A stretch of DNA of 64,000 nt from Faecalibacterium sp. GTDB lineage: Bacteria > Bacillota > Clostridia > Oscillospirales > Ruminococcaceae. The DNA lies in assembly GCA_022652735.1 (NCBI GenBank), contig JALCRP010000008.1, positions 33,652 through 97,651 on the forward strand. Reading direction: 5' to 3'. The notes beneath the pieces are model-generated. The model did not search any database. It worked only from the letters and a program-made list of their open reading frames with translations, and was not told the origin of the DNA. Position 1 is the stretch's first letter; each line of letters opens with the position of its first letter. Shown piece by piece: positions 25,911-34,549 of the stretch. Position numbers and translations under genes: made by a program.

Positions 25911-25957
25911 AAAGCGCACGGCAAACAGCCAAAATATGGCTTGCTGCCGTGCGCTTT
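25911..25957. terminator. Bidirectional terminator between the permease and tRNA-Asn
   Basis: AAAGCGCACGGCA (25911-25923) pairs perfectly with TGCCGTGCGCTTT (25945-25957). An inner AGCC/GGCT pairing and A/T-rich flanks are present on both sides. Confidence 0.88.
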
Positions 25958-25958
25958 C

Positions 25959-26035
25959 TGGCGCTTCTTGTCTGACTCGAACAGACGACCCTCTGATTAA
26001 CAGTCAGATGCTCTAACCGACTGAGCTAAAGAAGC
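25959..26035 (-). tRNA. tRNA-Asn (anticodon GTT)
   Basis: The minus strand reads as a full cloverleaf beginning GCTTCTTTAGCTCAG. The acceptor stem GCTTCTT/AAGAAGC is perfect, the anticodon stem-loop is CTGAC-TGTTAAT with its partner GTCAG arm, the T-loop is GTTCGAGTC-type and CCA is encoded. The anticodon GTT decodes Asn. Confidence 0.96.
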
Positions 26036-26055
26036 ATACTGAAACTACGTGCAAA

Positions 26056-26084
26056 AGTATACCACGGCGTTCCGCCTTTGGCAA
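26056..26084 (-). promoter_or_regulatory. Promoter of tRNA-Asn
   Basis: On the minus strand TTGCCA and TATACT are 17 bases apart, with an extended -10 (TGGTATACT). Confidence 0.7.
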
Positions 26085-26129
26085 GGGCCGGACGGTATTT
26101 TTTCGCGGCGAATTTTGCAAAAAAAGAGG

Positions 26130-26158
26130 TTGACAAACTGGGGATTTTTGCTTATACT
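26130..26158 (+). promoter_or_regulatory. Promoter of the first tRNA-Leu
   Basis: TTGACA (26130-26135) and TATACT (26153-26158) are 17 bases apart. Confidence 0.8.
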
Positions 26159-26202
26159 AATACACGCTGTCGCGGCTGATGCCGGGCGGCAAAACAGAAT
26201 AT

Positions 26203-26289
26203 GCGGATATGGCGGAATTGGCAGACGCGTTAGATTCAGGTTCTAATGCTCGCAAGGGCATGGAGGTTCAAGTCCTCTTATCCGCACCA
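26203..26289 (+). tRNA. tRNA-Leu (anticodon CAG), copy 1
   Basis: The 87-base class II tRNA begins GCGGATATGGCGGAATTGG and encodes CCA. The anticodon arm is TTAGA-TTCAGGT-TCTAA, giving CAG. A long variable arm (TGCTCGCAAGGGCA) confirms Leu. It is identical to the copy at 27855. Confidence 0.97.
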
Positions 26290-26386
26290 CAAGCTACATG
26301 CAAAAGCGTTACCGTTCGGGGCGCCGGCGAGATGTGGCTTGTTTTTTTGTGAAAAGCCCTTGGCACGGGCAAGGAGGTTCTGTTCG

Positions 26387-27769
26387 ATGATGAGCAAAAC
26401 GAAAAATACGGCACAACGGCTGCTTGCGGCCGCAGGCGTAACCGAAGAAAACCGCAGCCGCTTTGTAATCGCCTGCATCGGCCTTATGGGCGTGGCGGTG
26501 CTGGCGGCGTATGGGCTTTTAACCTGCTTTGACGGCGACGGCGAGGCCGATCGGCATTTGATGTATGCCGCTTACGTGGTTTTCTGGGCCGTCGGCATTT
26601 TGTGCATTCTGCCGCAGCACGCGTTCCGGGTGCAGGGGCTGATGATCTTTGCGCAGATGTTAGCGCTGGGGCTGATGGTGCGCTTTATGATTGCGCATGG
26701 CGTCAGCGGCGATTACAACTGCTACTGGCAGCCGTGGCTCGAGACGATGCGCGGGCTGGATGTGCGGCAGGCGCTTGTGCAGGAGATCGGCAACTATGCG
26801 ATGCCGTATACTTATTTTCTCGTGTGGGTGTCGCGGCTGGGCTTTTACGATTTGTTCTGCATTAAGCTGCTGAGCATTTTGTTTGATGTGCTGTGCGGCG
26901 TGATGCTGGTGGTATTGGCGCGGCAGGCGGGCTTCGGGCAAAAGGGCCGGTTGGCGGTGTTTTTTCTGTACATGTTTTTGCCGCCGTTTTTCCTCAACAG
27001 CGCCTATTGGGCACAGTGCGATTCCGTCTATGTGCTCTTTTGCCTTGCGGCGCTTGCCTGTGCGCTCAAGGGCCGCAGCGCGGCCTGCTGGGCGCTGGAA
27101 GGCGTGGCCTTCGCGCTGAAGCTTCAGGCGATCTTTTTGCTGCCGGTTCTGTTTGTGCTGCTGCTGACGAAAAAGCTGAAATGGCGCTGGCTGCCGCTGG
27201 CGCCCGCGGCCTTTTTGCTGCTAAACGTGCCGGCCCTGATCGCGGGGCGCAGCCTAAACAGTATCTTTGCCATTTATCAGGGGCAGGTAGGGGCTTTCAG
27301 CAAGCTGACGATGAATGCGGGCACTTTTTGGGGGCTTTTCCCTGAGGATATGGCCGAAACCTTTGCCGCCGCGCCCTATGCGGTCGGCGCCGCGGTACTG
27401 CTGGCATTTTTCTATCTGTTTGCGGATTGCTTTGCGAAAATGGATACCCGGCAGCTCCTCGTGTTTACGATGCTCGTATGCTACTTGGAGGTATATTTGC
27501 TGCCGACGATGCACGAGCGCTACTATTATCTGCCCGAGGCACTGATGCTGCTGTATGTGCTGATTTATCCCAAACGCTGGTGGCTGCCGGCCATCCAGTT
27601 TTTTGTGACGTTCACGCGCTACTCGGAATTCTTGTTCAATAATGGCGTAGAGTGGATTTCCATCATCCGCGAATCGGCGATCGCCAGCGTGGTGGCCGTA
27701 TGCCTTGTATGGTTTTTCTACCGAGATTGCCACCCGGCCGTGCCGGCCGAAAAAGCCCCGATGGCCTGA
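26387..27769 (+). CDS. Polytopic membrane protein, GT-C-type glycosyltransferase/mannosyltransferase-like
   Basis: The 460-residue protein starts at ATG 26387 with AAGGAGG nine bases upstream. It has about ten to twelve membrane helices. An acidic and aromatic loop after the early helices (GVSGDYNCYWQPWLETMRG) and FLNSAYWAQCDSVYVLFCL match the pattern of GT-C enzymes that use lipid-linked sugars (DUF2029/PIG-M-like). It would act on the outer face of the membrane in polymer or protein glycosylation, with donor and acceptor unknown. It stands alone between two identical tRNA-Leu genes, so read-through from the tRNA promoter is plausible. Confidence 0.68.
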   Translation: MMSKTKNTAQRLLAAAGVTEENRSRFVIACIGLMGVAVLAAYGLLTCFDGDGEADRHLMYAAYVVFWAVGILCILPQHAFRVQGLMIFAQMLALGLMVRFMIAHGVSGDYNCYWQPWLETMRGLDVRQALVQEIGNYAMPYTYFLVWVSRLGFYDLFCIKLLSILFDVLCGVMLVVLARQAGFGQKGRLAVFFLYMFLPPFFLNSAYWAQCDSVYVLFCLAALACALKGRSAACWALEGVAFALKLQAIFLLPVLFVLLLTKKLKWRWLPLAPAAFLLLNVPALIAGRSLNSIFAIYQGQVGAFSKLTMNAGTFWGLFPEDMAETFAAAPYAVGAAVLLAFFYLFADCFAKMDTRQLLVFTMLVCYLEVYLLPTMHERYYYLPEALMLLYVLIYPKRWWLPAIQFFVTFTRYSEFLFNNGVEWISIIRESAIASVVAVCLVWFFYRDCHPAVPAEKAPMA

Positions 27770-27804
27770 ACCCTCTCCAAACCGAAAAAAGCGCCGAAAA
27801 ACGG

Positions 27805-27833
27805 TTGACAAATTCTGCCCGGCCGGATATAAT
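27805..27833 (+). promoter_or_regulatory. Consensus promoter of the second tRNA-Leu
   Basis: TTGACA (27805-27810), a 17-base spacer and TATAAT (27828-27833): both hexamers are perfect. Confidence 0.92.
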
Positions 27834-27854
27834 ATTTTTTGTCCTCACGGCTAT

Positions 27855-27941
27855 GCGGATATGGCGGAATTGGCAGACGCGTTAGATTCAGGTTCTAATG
27901 CTCGCAAGGGCATGGAGGTTCAAGTCCTCTTATCCGCACCA
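27855..27941 (+). tRNA. tRNA-Leu (anticodon CAG), copy 2
   Basis: Base-for-base identical to the 87-base copy at 26203-26289, including the encoded CCA. It has its own consensus promoter and a terminator starting right at its 3' end. Confidence 0.97.
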
Positions 27942-27996
27942 AAAGTCACATCTATTCCGTACTTTTCGGTACGGCCCAGATGTGACTTTTCTTTTT
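27942..27996 (+). terminator. Terminator of tRNA-Leu copy 2
   Basis: AAAGTCACATCT pairs with AGATGTGACTTT around an inner CCGTAC/GTACGG hairpin, followed by TCTTTTTG. Confidence 0.88.
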
Positions 27997-28046
27997 GAAA
28001 TTAAAAAACGCAAACTCTCGATCATGTGAAAAGAGGCGGGATCGTT

Positions 28047-29618
28047 TTGAAAACGAAAAAACTCGAAGCCGGCGCACTGTGCGGTACGATGAGCACCGTG
28101 GCGGTGCGGATTGTACTGGTGCTGAGCACAGCGTTTATGGCATTTTTGTGCTGGAACAGCATGCTGTATACCGGCCGGATGGAGCCGGGCGGCTGCGAAG
28201 ACATCACCTACACGCAGGATCATGTGCTGCGCATGCTGGTGCTGGCGGCGTTTGGCGTCGCGGTAATCCTTTTCTTGCGCCGCTGGCTCGAAAAGCTCGA
28301 TACGCGCTTTACCGGGCGGCTTGTGCAGCTGTACTTTTTGGTGGTAAGCCTTGTGCTTGTGTTCGGCGGCCGCTGCAACCCTGTGTACGATCAGCAGGAG
28401 GTTATGAACATTGCCGCCCGCTGGAACGCGGGCGATTTCAGCTTTTTGGTTGAAGAATACACGCAACTGTACCCGCACCAGCTCGGCTTGGCGGGCTACG
28501 AGGCGCTGCAGGCCGCTTTGGTGGGGGCCAACAACTATCTCTTCTTTGAGATGCTGAACTGCTTTTGGCTGGTGGCCGCCGTGGGCGCGCTGTACCGCAC
28601 GGTCGACCTTTTGTTCGAGGAAAAAGGCGTTACAAACACGTTCTTGCTGTTTTTGATGCCGTGCTTTCCGGCAATTTTCTACTGCACCTTTACCTATGGC
28701 GAGATCAGCAGCCTTTCGCTCGGCATCCTCGCCGTCTATTGCCAGATGCTATATTTCAAAAAAGAAAAATGGCAGTACATGGTTCCGGCCTCGCTGTGCA
28801 TCATGCTGGCGGTATTGCTGCGCAAAAATACGCTGATTTTGCTGATTGCGATGGTGCTGGTACAGCTAGTGTATGCGCTTGGAAAAAAACAGGTGCGCAC
28901 GGCTGCGCTGTCGCTGGCGCTGGTGGCGGCTGTTGCCGCCGGGCAGGTGGGCATCAAGGCCGTCTGCAATGCGAACGGCAGCTATCAGGTACCGCAGGGG
29001 ACGCCGGCTTCCGTCTGGGTAGCGATGGGCATGCAGCATGGCGATTCGCTGTACGGCGCCTATAACGGCTATACGATCAATCTGAGCCGCGATATGAATT
29101 ACGACCACGATTTGATCGCGGCCGATGCCGCGCAGAAGATCAGCGACAGCTGGAGCGAGATGGCGGCCGATCCCGGCTATATGGGCGAATTCTATTATCA
29201 TAAGCTGATGCAGCAATGGAACGAGCCGAGCTATAATATGTTTGTGATGACGCACGATACCGAGGGCCGGCCGGAGTGGCTGCAAAGCTATTGGTCGGGC
29301 GCACGGTATGGGCAGATGTACAGCTTTTTGAACTATTATCAGTTCCTTGTCTATCTGTTTGCGCTCGTGGAAATGGCCTTTATGCTGAAAAAGCCGGACG
29401 CGCTGAAAACGACGTTTGCCCTGTATTTTGTGGGCGGCTTCTTGTTTTCGCTTTTGTGGGAGGCCAAGGCCCGCTACATGCTGGCATATTATGTTTTGCT
29501 GGTTCCGCTGGCGGGCGCCGGGCTGTATCATGCCGCTAAGCTGGCCGGGCAGGGGGTTCGCCTGCTGCGCGAAAAGTATGCCGCAAAGGCGGCGCCGAAG
29601 GCCGAGGCCCACAGCTAA
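28047..29618 (+). CDS. Polytopic membrane protein, glycosyltransferase family 39-like
   Basis: I chose the TTG at 28047 because AGAGGCGG lies nine bases upstream; a GTG at 28026 is in frame but has no ribosome binding site. The 523-residue product has about eleven membrane helices. An early periplasmic stretch holds charged residues (RCNPVYDQQEVMNIAARWN), as expected for GT-C enzymes. LEEYTQLYPHQLGLAGYEALQ-type and FTYGEISSLSLG segments are also found in dolichyl-phosphate-mannose-type transferases of Firmicutes. It probably transfers sugars from a polyprenyl carrier at the cell surface. It is only distantly like the protein at 26387. Confidence 0.65.
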   Translation: MKTKKLEAGALCGTMSTVAVRIVLVLSTAFMAFLCWNSMLYTGRMEPGGCEDITYTQDHVLRMLVLAAFGVAVILFLRRWLEKLDTRFTGRLVQLYFLVVSLVLVFGGRCNPVYDQQEVMNIAARWNAGDFSFLVEEYTQLYPHQLGLAGYEALQAALVGANNYLFFEMLNCFWLVAAVGALYRTVDLLFEEKGVTNTFLLFLMPCFPAIFYCTFTYGEISSLSLGILAVYCQMLYFKKEKWQYMVPASLCIMLAVLLRKNTLILLIAMVLVQLVYALGKKQVRTAALSLALVAAVAAGQVGIKAVCNANGSYQVPQGTPASVWVAMGMQHGDSLYGAYNGYTINLSRDMNYDHDLIAADAAQKISDSWSEMAADPGYMGEFYYHKLMQQWNEPSYNMFVMTHDTEGRPEWLQSYWSGARYGQMYSFLNYYQFLVYLFALVEMAFMLKKPDALKTTFALYFVGGFLFSLLWEAKARYMLAYYVLLVPLAGAGLYHAAKLAGQGVRLLREKYAAKAAPKAEAHS

Positions 29619-29654
29619 GCCAAAAACGTGTGCTGCCGCTGGGGCGGCTCTCGA

Positions 29655-29701
29655 AAAAAATGCCTCGCATCCGCTTTTTCGGCGGGCGCGGGGCATTTTT
29701 G
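29655..29701. terminator. Bidirectional terminator between convergent genes
   Basis: TGCCTCGC (29661-29668) pairs with GCGGGGCA (29688-29695) with one wobble pair, flanked by A7 and T5. It serves both the membrane protein (+) and glpK (-). Confidence 0.82.
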
Positions 29702-29754
29702 TGTTTTGCATTTGGCAGGGAATCCGGATTCGACGCTAAGGCGGTTTTACCGCC

Positions 29755-31248
29755 CTAGTGCTCGGCCCAATCGCGGCTGCGGCCCACGGCCTTGTGCCAG
29801 CCGGCCAGCATCGTTTCGCGCTGGGCAGCGTCCATTTGAGGCGTAAAGGTCATATTGCAGCTCCACAGGCGGCGGATCTCTTCGCGATCTTTCCATACGC
29901 CGGTGGCAAGGCCCGCCAGATACGCGGCGCCCAGCGCTGTCGTTTCGCGGATAGCAGGGCGCAGCACGGTTTTATGAAGAATGTCTGCCTGAAACTGCAT
30001 CAAAAACTGATCTCGGCTTGCGCCGCCGTCCACTTTCAGCGCGGCGATCGGCATGCCGGTATCCTTTTCCATCGCAGCGACAAGATCGGCGCTTTGATAG
30101 GCGATGGATTCTTCGGCCGCGCGGATGAGGTGATTTTGCGTAGTGCCGCGCGTGATGCCCAAAATAGCGCCGCGCGCGTACATATCCCAGTAGGGCGCGC
30201 CGAGGCCCGTAAAGGCAGGCACGATGTATACGCCGCCCGTATCCGGCACCTTTTTGGCGTAATATTCGGAATCCTGGCTCTCCTGAATGAGATGCAGCCC
30301 ATCCCGAATCCACTGGATCACGGCGCCGCCCACGAATACGCTGCCTTCCAGCGCGTATTCCACTTTGCCGCCGAGGCTGACGGCAATCGTGGTGACAAGG
30401 CCGTTCTGGCTGCGGCAAATGGTATCGCCGGTGTTCATCAGCAAAAAGCAGCCGGTGCCGTAGGTGTTTTTGGCGTCGCCCGCCGAAAAACACCCCTGCC
30501 CGAACAAGGCCGCCTGCTGGTCGCCGGCAATGCCGGCGACCGGGATGCTGGCCCCACCGAGATCGGTATAGCCGTAGATTTCGCTCGAATCGCACACCTT
30601 TGGCAGCAGGCAGCGGGGGATATTCAGCGCCTGCAGCAGTTTGTCATCCCAATCGAGAGTGCGGATATTGTACAGCATCGTGCGGCTGGCGTTTGTGCGG
30701 TCAGTTACATGGGCCTTGCCGCCCGTCAGCTTCCAAGTCAGCCAGGTATCTACCGTGCCGAACAAAAGCTGGCCGGCCTCGGCCTTTTCACGCGCGCCGG
30801 GTACGTTATCCAAAATCCAGCGGATCTTCGAGGCAGAAAAATAGGCGTCCGGCACAAGGCCGGTGTTTTCACGGATGTAAGCATCCATGCCGGGCGTTTT
30901 CAGCAGCTCGGCAATGATGGGGGCAGTGCGGCGGCACTGCCAGACGATCGCGTTATAAACGGGTACGCCGGTTTCTTTATCCCATAAAATCGTGGTTTCT
31001 CGCTGGTTTGTGATACCGATCGCGGCAATATCGTGCGGGTCAACGCCGCTTTGCGCCACAACCTCGTTCATCACGCCGTACTGAGAGGACCAGATCGCCA
31101 TCGGGTCGTGCTCAACCCAACCCTGCTTGGGATAGATCTGCGCAAACTCCCGCTGCTGTACGCCGAGGATGTTCTGCTCGTTATCAAACAGGATGGCGCG
31201 GCTGGAAGTTGTGCCCTGATCCAGCGCCAGAATGTACTTTCCGCTCAT
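29755..31248 (-). CDS. glpK: Glycerol kinase
   Basis: The 497-residue FGGY-family kinase phosphorylates glycerol to glycerol-3-phosphate with ATP in the cytoplasm. It opens with [16 protein letters not shown]. Typical GlpK segments follow: [50 protein letters not shown] and [14 protein letters not shown] [19 protein letters not shown] near the C-terminus. The start follows AAGGAGG. It is the last gene of a four-gene glycerol operon, 15 bases after DUF1667. Confidence 0.97.
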   Translation of the reverse strand: MSGKYILALDQGTTSSRAILFDNEQNILGVQQREFAQIYPKQGWVEHDPMAIWSSQYGVMNEVVAQSGVDPHDIAAIGITNQRETTILWDKETGVPVYNAIVWQCRRTAPIIAELLKTPGMDAYIRENTGLVPDAYFSASKIRWILDNVPGAREKAEAGQLLFGTVDTWLTWKLTGGKAHVTDRTNASRTMLYNIRTLDWDDKLLQALNIPRCLLPKVCDSSEIYGYTDLGGASIPVAGIAGDQQAALFGQGCFSAGDAKNTYGTGCFLLMNTGDTICRSQNGLVTTIAVSLGGKVEYALEGSVFVGGAVIQWIRDGLHLIQESQDSEYYAKKVPDTGGVYIVPAFTGLGAPYWDMYARGAILGITRGTTQNHLIRAAEESIAYQSADLVAAMEKDTGMPIAALKVDGGASRDQFLMQFQADILHKTVLRPAIRETTALGAAYLAGLATGVWKDREEIRRLWSCNMTFTPQMDAAQRETMLAGWHKAVGRSRDWAEH

Positions 31249-31263
31249 GGCAGCCTCCTTATT

Positions 31264-31608
31264 TTATAGATCGCGCGTTGCCACAACATCCACGCCGGTG
31301 CCGCAGATGTTGTGCATGACGACTTCGCCGATTTTTACGGGCGCATGCAGCACAACGCCATCCAGCGCGGCCATCGCGGAAAACAACAGCTCCTTCGGGA
31401 TGGCCTGTGCCGTTTTAACGGGGCAGCGGGCATGCTGCCCGCCCTCGGCGCGCACCGTGCTTGTCAAAATGCGGACAGGGTGGGTAAGCTCCTCCTTGCC
31501 GTAGGCAGCGCCGTTTTGGCAGCCGTTGCCTGTCACCTGATAGCCGTTGGCCTCATCCACTTTCAAATGGCAGCCCTTCGGGCAGCAGGTACAAATAACT
31601 TCTTTCAT
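31264..31608 (-). CDS. DUF1667 domain protein of the glycerol operon
   Basis: The 114-residue protein begins with a cysteine cluster (ICTCCPKGCHLKV), followed by GNGCQNGAAYGKEEL and ARCPVKTAQAIPKELLF. This is the DUF1667 pattern. The family is found beside anaerobic glycerol-3-phosphate dehydrogenase and an FAD oxidoreductase in Clostridia. A plausible but unproven role is as a metal or Fe-S binding third subunit comparable to GlpC. It overlaps the upstream oxidoreductase gene by four bases. Confidence 0.9.
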   Translation of the reverse strand: MKEVICTCCPKGCHLKVDEANGYQVTGNGCQNGAAYGKEELTHPVRILTSTVRAEGGQHARCPVKTAQAIPKELLFSAMAALDGVVLHAPVKIGEVVMHNICGTGVDVVATRDL

Positions 31609-32867
31609 AGCGGGTTCGCCTCCTTGATGCTGACGCAGACGGTATCCGCCGGCGCCTTTTCCAACAGGACCTTCGGCAGCGCGATATGCTCCATTTCGCC
31701 GGGGGCCAGCCGCTCGCGCGGGTAGCTGGCCAGCACGGTATCGCCGCTGGATACCACAATGCTGCTGGCGCCGCAGATGCGCCGCACACGGAACGAAACG
31801 TTTACCGTTTTGGCGATGCCGGTAAGGCGGATGTGCTGGGGAACAGTGTACCCCACATCTGCGCCGGTTTCAAGTGTCAAGGTGCGGCCGGGGGCGGTTT
31901 CGCCGTTTTGCACATAGGCCGCGGCCGCCGCGCCGGCCAGTTCGCTTTCGCCCGAGACGAAATCAACAAGATCGTGCACATGCACAACATTGCCGCAGGC
32001 AAATACGCCCGGGATGCCGGTTTCCATGTTTTCGTACACGACGGCGCCCTTTGTATGCGGGTCCATCGGGATGCCGGCCTGCTGCGTCAGCTCGTTTTCC
32101 GGGATGAGGCCGACGCTTAACAGGATGGTGTCGCAGTCAAATTCCATCTCGGTGCCGGGGATCGGCTTGCGGTCCGGCCCAACTTTGGCGACGACAACCT
32201 TCTCTACACGGCTTTTGCCCTGAATATCCACGATGGTATGGGAAAGATATAGCGGAATATTGAAATCGTTCAGGCACTGGACGATGTTGCGCGTCAGCCC
32301 GCCGGAATACGGCATAACCTCGACGCAGGCCAGCACTTTCGCGCCTTCCAGCGTCATGCGGCGCGCCATGATAAGGCCGATGTCGCCCGAGCCGAGGATG
32401 AGCACCCGTTTGCCTACCATGTAGCCTTCCATGTTGACATAGCGCTGCGCCGTGCCGGCCGTATAGATGCCGGCTGGGCGTGTGCCCGGGATGGCGATCG
32501 CGCCGCGGGTGCGCTCGCGGCAGCCCATGCACAGGATCACGCTTTTCGCTTCGAGAATTTGATAGCCGTTTTCGCGCGAGACACAGTGTACCTTTTTCTC
32601 GGGCGTTACTTCCAACACCATCGTGCCGAGCGAAACCTGCACGTTCGTATCGCGCAGCATCGCCTCAAAGCGGCCCGCGTACTCCGGGCCGGTGAGCTGC
32701 TCGCCGAAGCGATGCAGCCCGAAGCCGTTGTGGATGCACTGGTTCAAAATGCCGCCAAGCTCCTGATCGCGTTCCAAAATCAAGATGTTGCGCAGGCCGT
32801 TTTTCCACGCCTGATAGGCTGCGGCAAGCCCCGCAGGGCCGCCGCCGACAACGATAAGATCAAGCAT
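31605..32867 (-). CDS. FAD-dependent NAD(P)-type oxidoreductase of the glycerol operon
   Basis: The 420-residue product has a dinucleotide-binding N-terminus (DLIVVGGGPAGLAAAYQAWKN) and a second Rossmann motif (VLILGSGDIGLIMARRM). It also has an FAD-binding C-terminal motif (GIPGVFACGNVVHVHDLVD). Residues near 45-60 (GGILNQCIHNGFGLHRFG) are typical of the GlpB-like partner in clostridial glp operons. It probably relays electrons from glycerol-3-phosphate oxidation to NAD+ or another acceptor. It overlaps both neighbouring genes. Confidence 0.87.
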   Translation of the reverse strand: MLDLIVVGGGPAGLAAAYQAWKNGLRNILILERDQELGGILNQCIHNGFGLHRFGEQLTGPEYAGRFEAMLRDTNVQVSLGTMVLEVTPEKKVHCVSRENGYQILEAKSVILCMGCRERTRGAIAIPGTRPAGIYTAGTAQRYVNMEGYMVGKRVLILGSGDIGLIMARRMTLEGAKVLACVEVMPYSGGLTRNIVQCLNDFNIPLYLSHTIVDIQGKSRVEKVVVAKVGPDRKPIPGTEMEFDCDTILLSVGLIPENELTQQAGIPMDPHTKGAVVYENMETGIPGVFACGNVVHVHDLVDFVSGESELAGAAAAAYVQNGETAPGRTLTLETGADVGYTVPQHIRLTGIAKTVNVSFRVRRICGASSIVVSSGDTVLASYPRERLAPGEMEHIALPKVLLEKAPADTVCVSIKEANPL

Positions 32868-34302
32868 GTTTGCCTCCTAGCTTCGTCTCGCTTACCAGCA
32901 CGTTCGTGCCGGCCTTATCCTGTAATACTTCCAGCGGAGAAATGTGTAGTTCGCGGCTGAGCAGCTCCAGCACACGCGGCCCACAGAAGCCGCCCTGACA
33001 GCGGCCCATGCCCGCGTTGCAGCGGCGCTTTACGCCGTCGATCGTCGTGGCGGGCACTTCGCTGTGGATGGCATCGAGAATTTCGCCCTCGGTAATCGTC
33101 TCGCAGCGGCAGATCACGCGGCCATAGGCGGGATTTTTGCGAATCAGCGCTTCCTTTTCGGCCGGCGAAAGCGCCTTGAAGCGCACATGCTTTCGGCCGT
33201 CGCGATAGGCAGCTTTTTTTGCGCCGAGGGCGTTTTTGGCCGCCAGAAGCTGTACGGCCTCCTCGGCCACGGCGGGCGCCGAGGAAAGCCCCGGCGATTT
33301 CATGCCCGCCAGATCGATCAGGCCCGGGGCGTCGGGCGCTTCGCCGATCACAAAATCATCGACGTCGACATTGGCGCGCACACCAGCAAAATTGCGAATG
33401 CTCTCGCCGAAGCGGATGCCGGGAATGCTGCGCAGGGCCGTGGCCGAAACATAGGCGAGGCCCGCCGCGGTACAGGCGGTGTTCTCGCCCTCCACGCGCT
33501 CAGCGTTCGGCCCGACGATCAGGTTGCCGTGCACGGTAGGAGAGACCAAAACGCCTTTGCCCTGCGCGTTCGGGCACTGGAAAATGACGTGATTGACACG
33601 CGCACCCTCGCTTTTATCCAGCAGATAATATTCGCCGCGGGTGGGCTGAATATGGAACTGCGGCGGCGCAACCATCGCATGCACGGCCTCGGCGAAGATG
33701 CCGGCCGCGTTGACAATGTATTTCGCCTCTACGGTGCCGCCCGGCACAGCAAGCGAAAAGCCGGCCTCGGTGCGCGTGATCGCCGAAACAGAGCAGCTGC
33801 GGCGCAACTCAACACCGTTGCGCACAGCGACTTCGATCATGGCCAGCGCATATTCCCACGGGCTGACGATGGCGGCGCTGGGCGCATAAAGCGCGCCGGC
33901 GACGGTAGGCGCGGCGCCCGGCTCCATCGCAAGCGTTTCGGCCGCCGAAAGCAGGCGAATGCCCGGCACACCGTTGGCCACGCCGTTTTCATATAAATGC
34001 CGGATATGCGGCAGGTCCTCTTGGGAAAGGGCCAGCACAAGGCTGCCGCACGGGCGATAGGGCACATCCAGCTTGGCACAGATCTCTTTCGCCATCGCGA
34101 CGCCCGTTACGTTCAGCCGCGCCATGCGGGTACCCGGCTCAGGGTCGTATCCGGCATGCAAAATGGCGCTGTTGGCCTTTGTGGTGCCATCGGCCACATC
34201 GTTTTGGGCCTCCAGCACGACAACGCGGCAATCGTAACGGGAAAGGGCATATGCGGTGGCGGCGCCGATTACGCCGCAGCCGACGACTGCAATATCATAC
34301 AT
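32860..34302 (-). CDS. Anaerobic glycerol-3-phosphate dehydrogenase, GlpA-like
   Basis: The 480-residue FAD enzyme starts at ATG 34302 behind AGGAGG. The N-terminal FAD motif is DIAVVGCGVIGAATAYALSRY, followed by the DAO-fold body (TTKANSAILHAGYDP). The C-terminal ~80 residues form a BFD-like [2Fe-2S] domain with cysteines in VICRCETITEGEI and RRCNAGMGRCQGGFCGPRV. It oxidises glycerol-3-phosphate to dihydroxyacetone phosphate. It is the first gene of the operon, behind a promoter and a leader hairpin. Confidence 0.9.
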   Translation of the reverse strand: MYDIAVVGCGVIGAATAYALSRYDCRVVVLEAQNDVADGTTKANSAILHAGYDPEPGTRMARLNVTGVAMAKEICAKLDVPYRPCGSLVLALSQEDLPHIRHLYENGVANGVPGIRLLSAAETLAMEPGAAPTVAGALYAPSAAIVSPWEYALAMIEVAVRNGVELRRSCSVSAITRTEAGFSLAVPGGTVEAKYIVNAAGIFAEAVHAMVAPPQFHIQPTRGEYYLLDKSEGARVNHVIFQCPNAQGKGVLVSPTVHGNLIVGPNAERVEGENTACTAAGLAYVSATALRSIPGIRFGESIRNFAGVRANVDVDDFVIGEAPDAPGLIDLAGMKSPGLSSAPAVAEEAVQLLAAKNALGAKKAAYRDGRKHVRFKALSPAEKEALIRKNPAYGRVICRCETITEGEILDAIHSEVPATTIDGVKRRCNAGMGRCQGGFCGPRVLELLSRELHISPLEVLQDKAGTNVLVSETKLGGKHA

Positions 34303-34343
34303 ACGTTTTCCTCCTGCTTGGGCTGCTGTCAAAGCATAAAAAA

Positions 34344-34392
34344 AGAGCGAACCAAACAAAGGCTACGCCTTTGCCTGCTTCACTCATGCTCT
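34344..34392 (-). terminator. Terminator-like hairpin in the leader of the glp operon
   Basis: On the minus strand AGAGC...GCTCT encloses AAAGGC-GTA-GCCTTT (plus a GTGAA/TTCGC pairing) and ends in TTTTTTT. It lies between the promoter (-10 at 34419) and the glpA start at 34302. A terminator inside the leader suggests attenuation, as in the GlpP-controlled glp leaders of Bacillus. A 30-codon frame from 34387 to 34295 runs through it, but lacks a good ribosome binding site. Confidence 0.65.
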
Positions 34393-34418
34393 GAAACAAA
34401 CAGCATTTACTTGCATTT

Positions 34419-34447
34419 ATCTTAGCGCCATACAGCCAAAAATGCAA
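34419..34447 (-). promoter_or_regulatory. Promoter of the glp operon
   Basis: TTGCAT and TAAGAT on the minus strand, 17 bases apart. Transcription would start about 20 bases before the leader hairpin. Confidence 0.65.
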
Positions 34448-34510
34448 GGCCTTTGCCGCCCGACAGCAATTTTTGGCGGAATAGCAAAAAACAAAACGCG
34501 TTTTTTGTGA

Positions 34511-34544
34511 AAAAAGAAAACCCGCGGCCAAAGCGGCCACGGGC
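34511..34544 (-). terminator. Terminator of tdk
   Basis: GCCCGTGGCC and GGCCGCGGG pair on the minus strand (34521-34544), followed by TTTTCTTTTTT. Confidence 0.82.
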
Positions 34545-34549
34545 AAATT

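Noticed and set aside
26203..27941. tRNA-Leu copies as attachment sites of an integrated element
   Set aside because: Both copies are complete with their own promoters, no integrase is present and the enclosed gene has ordinary base composition.
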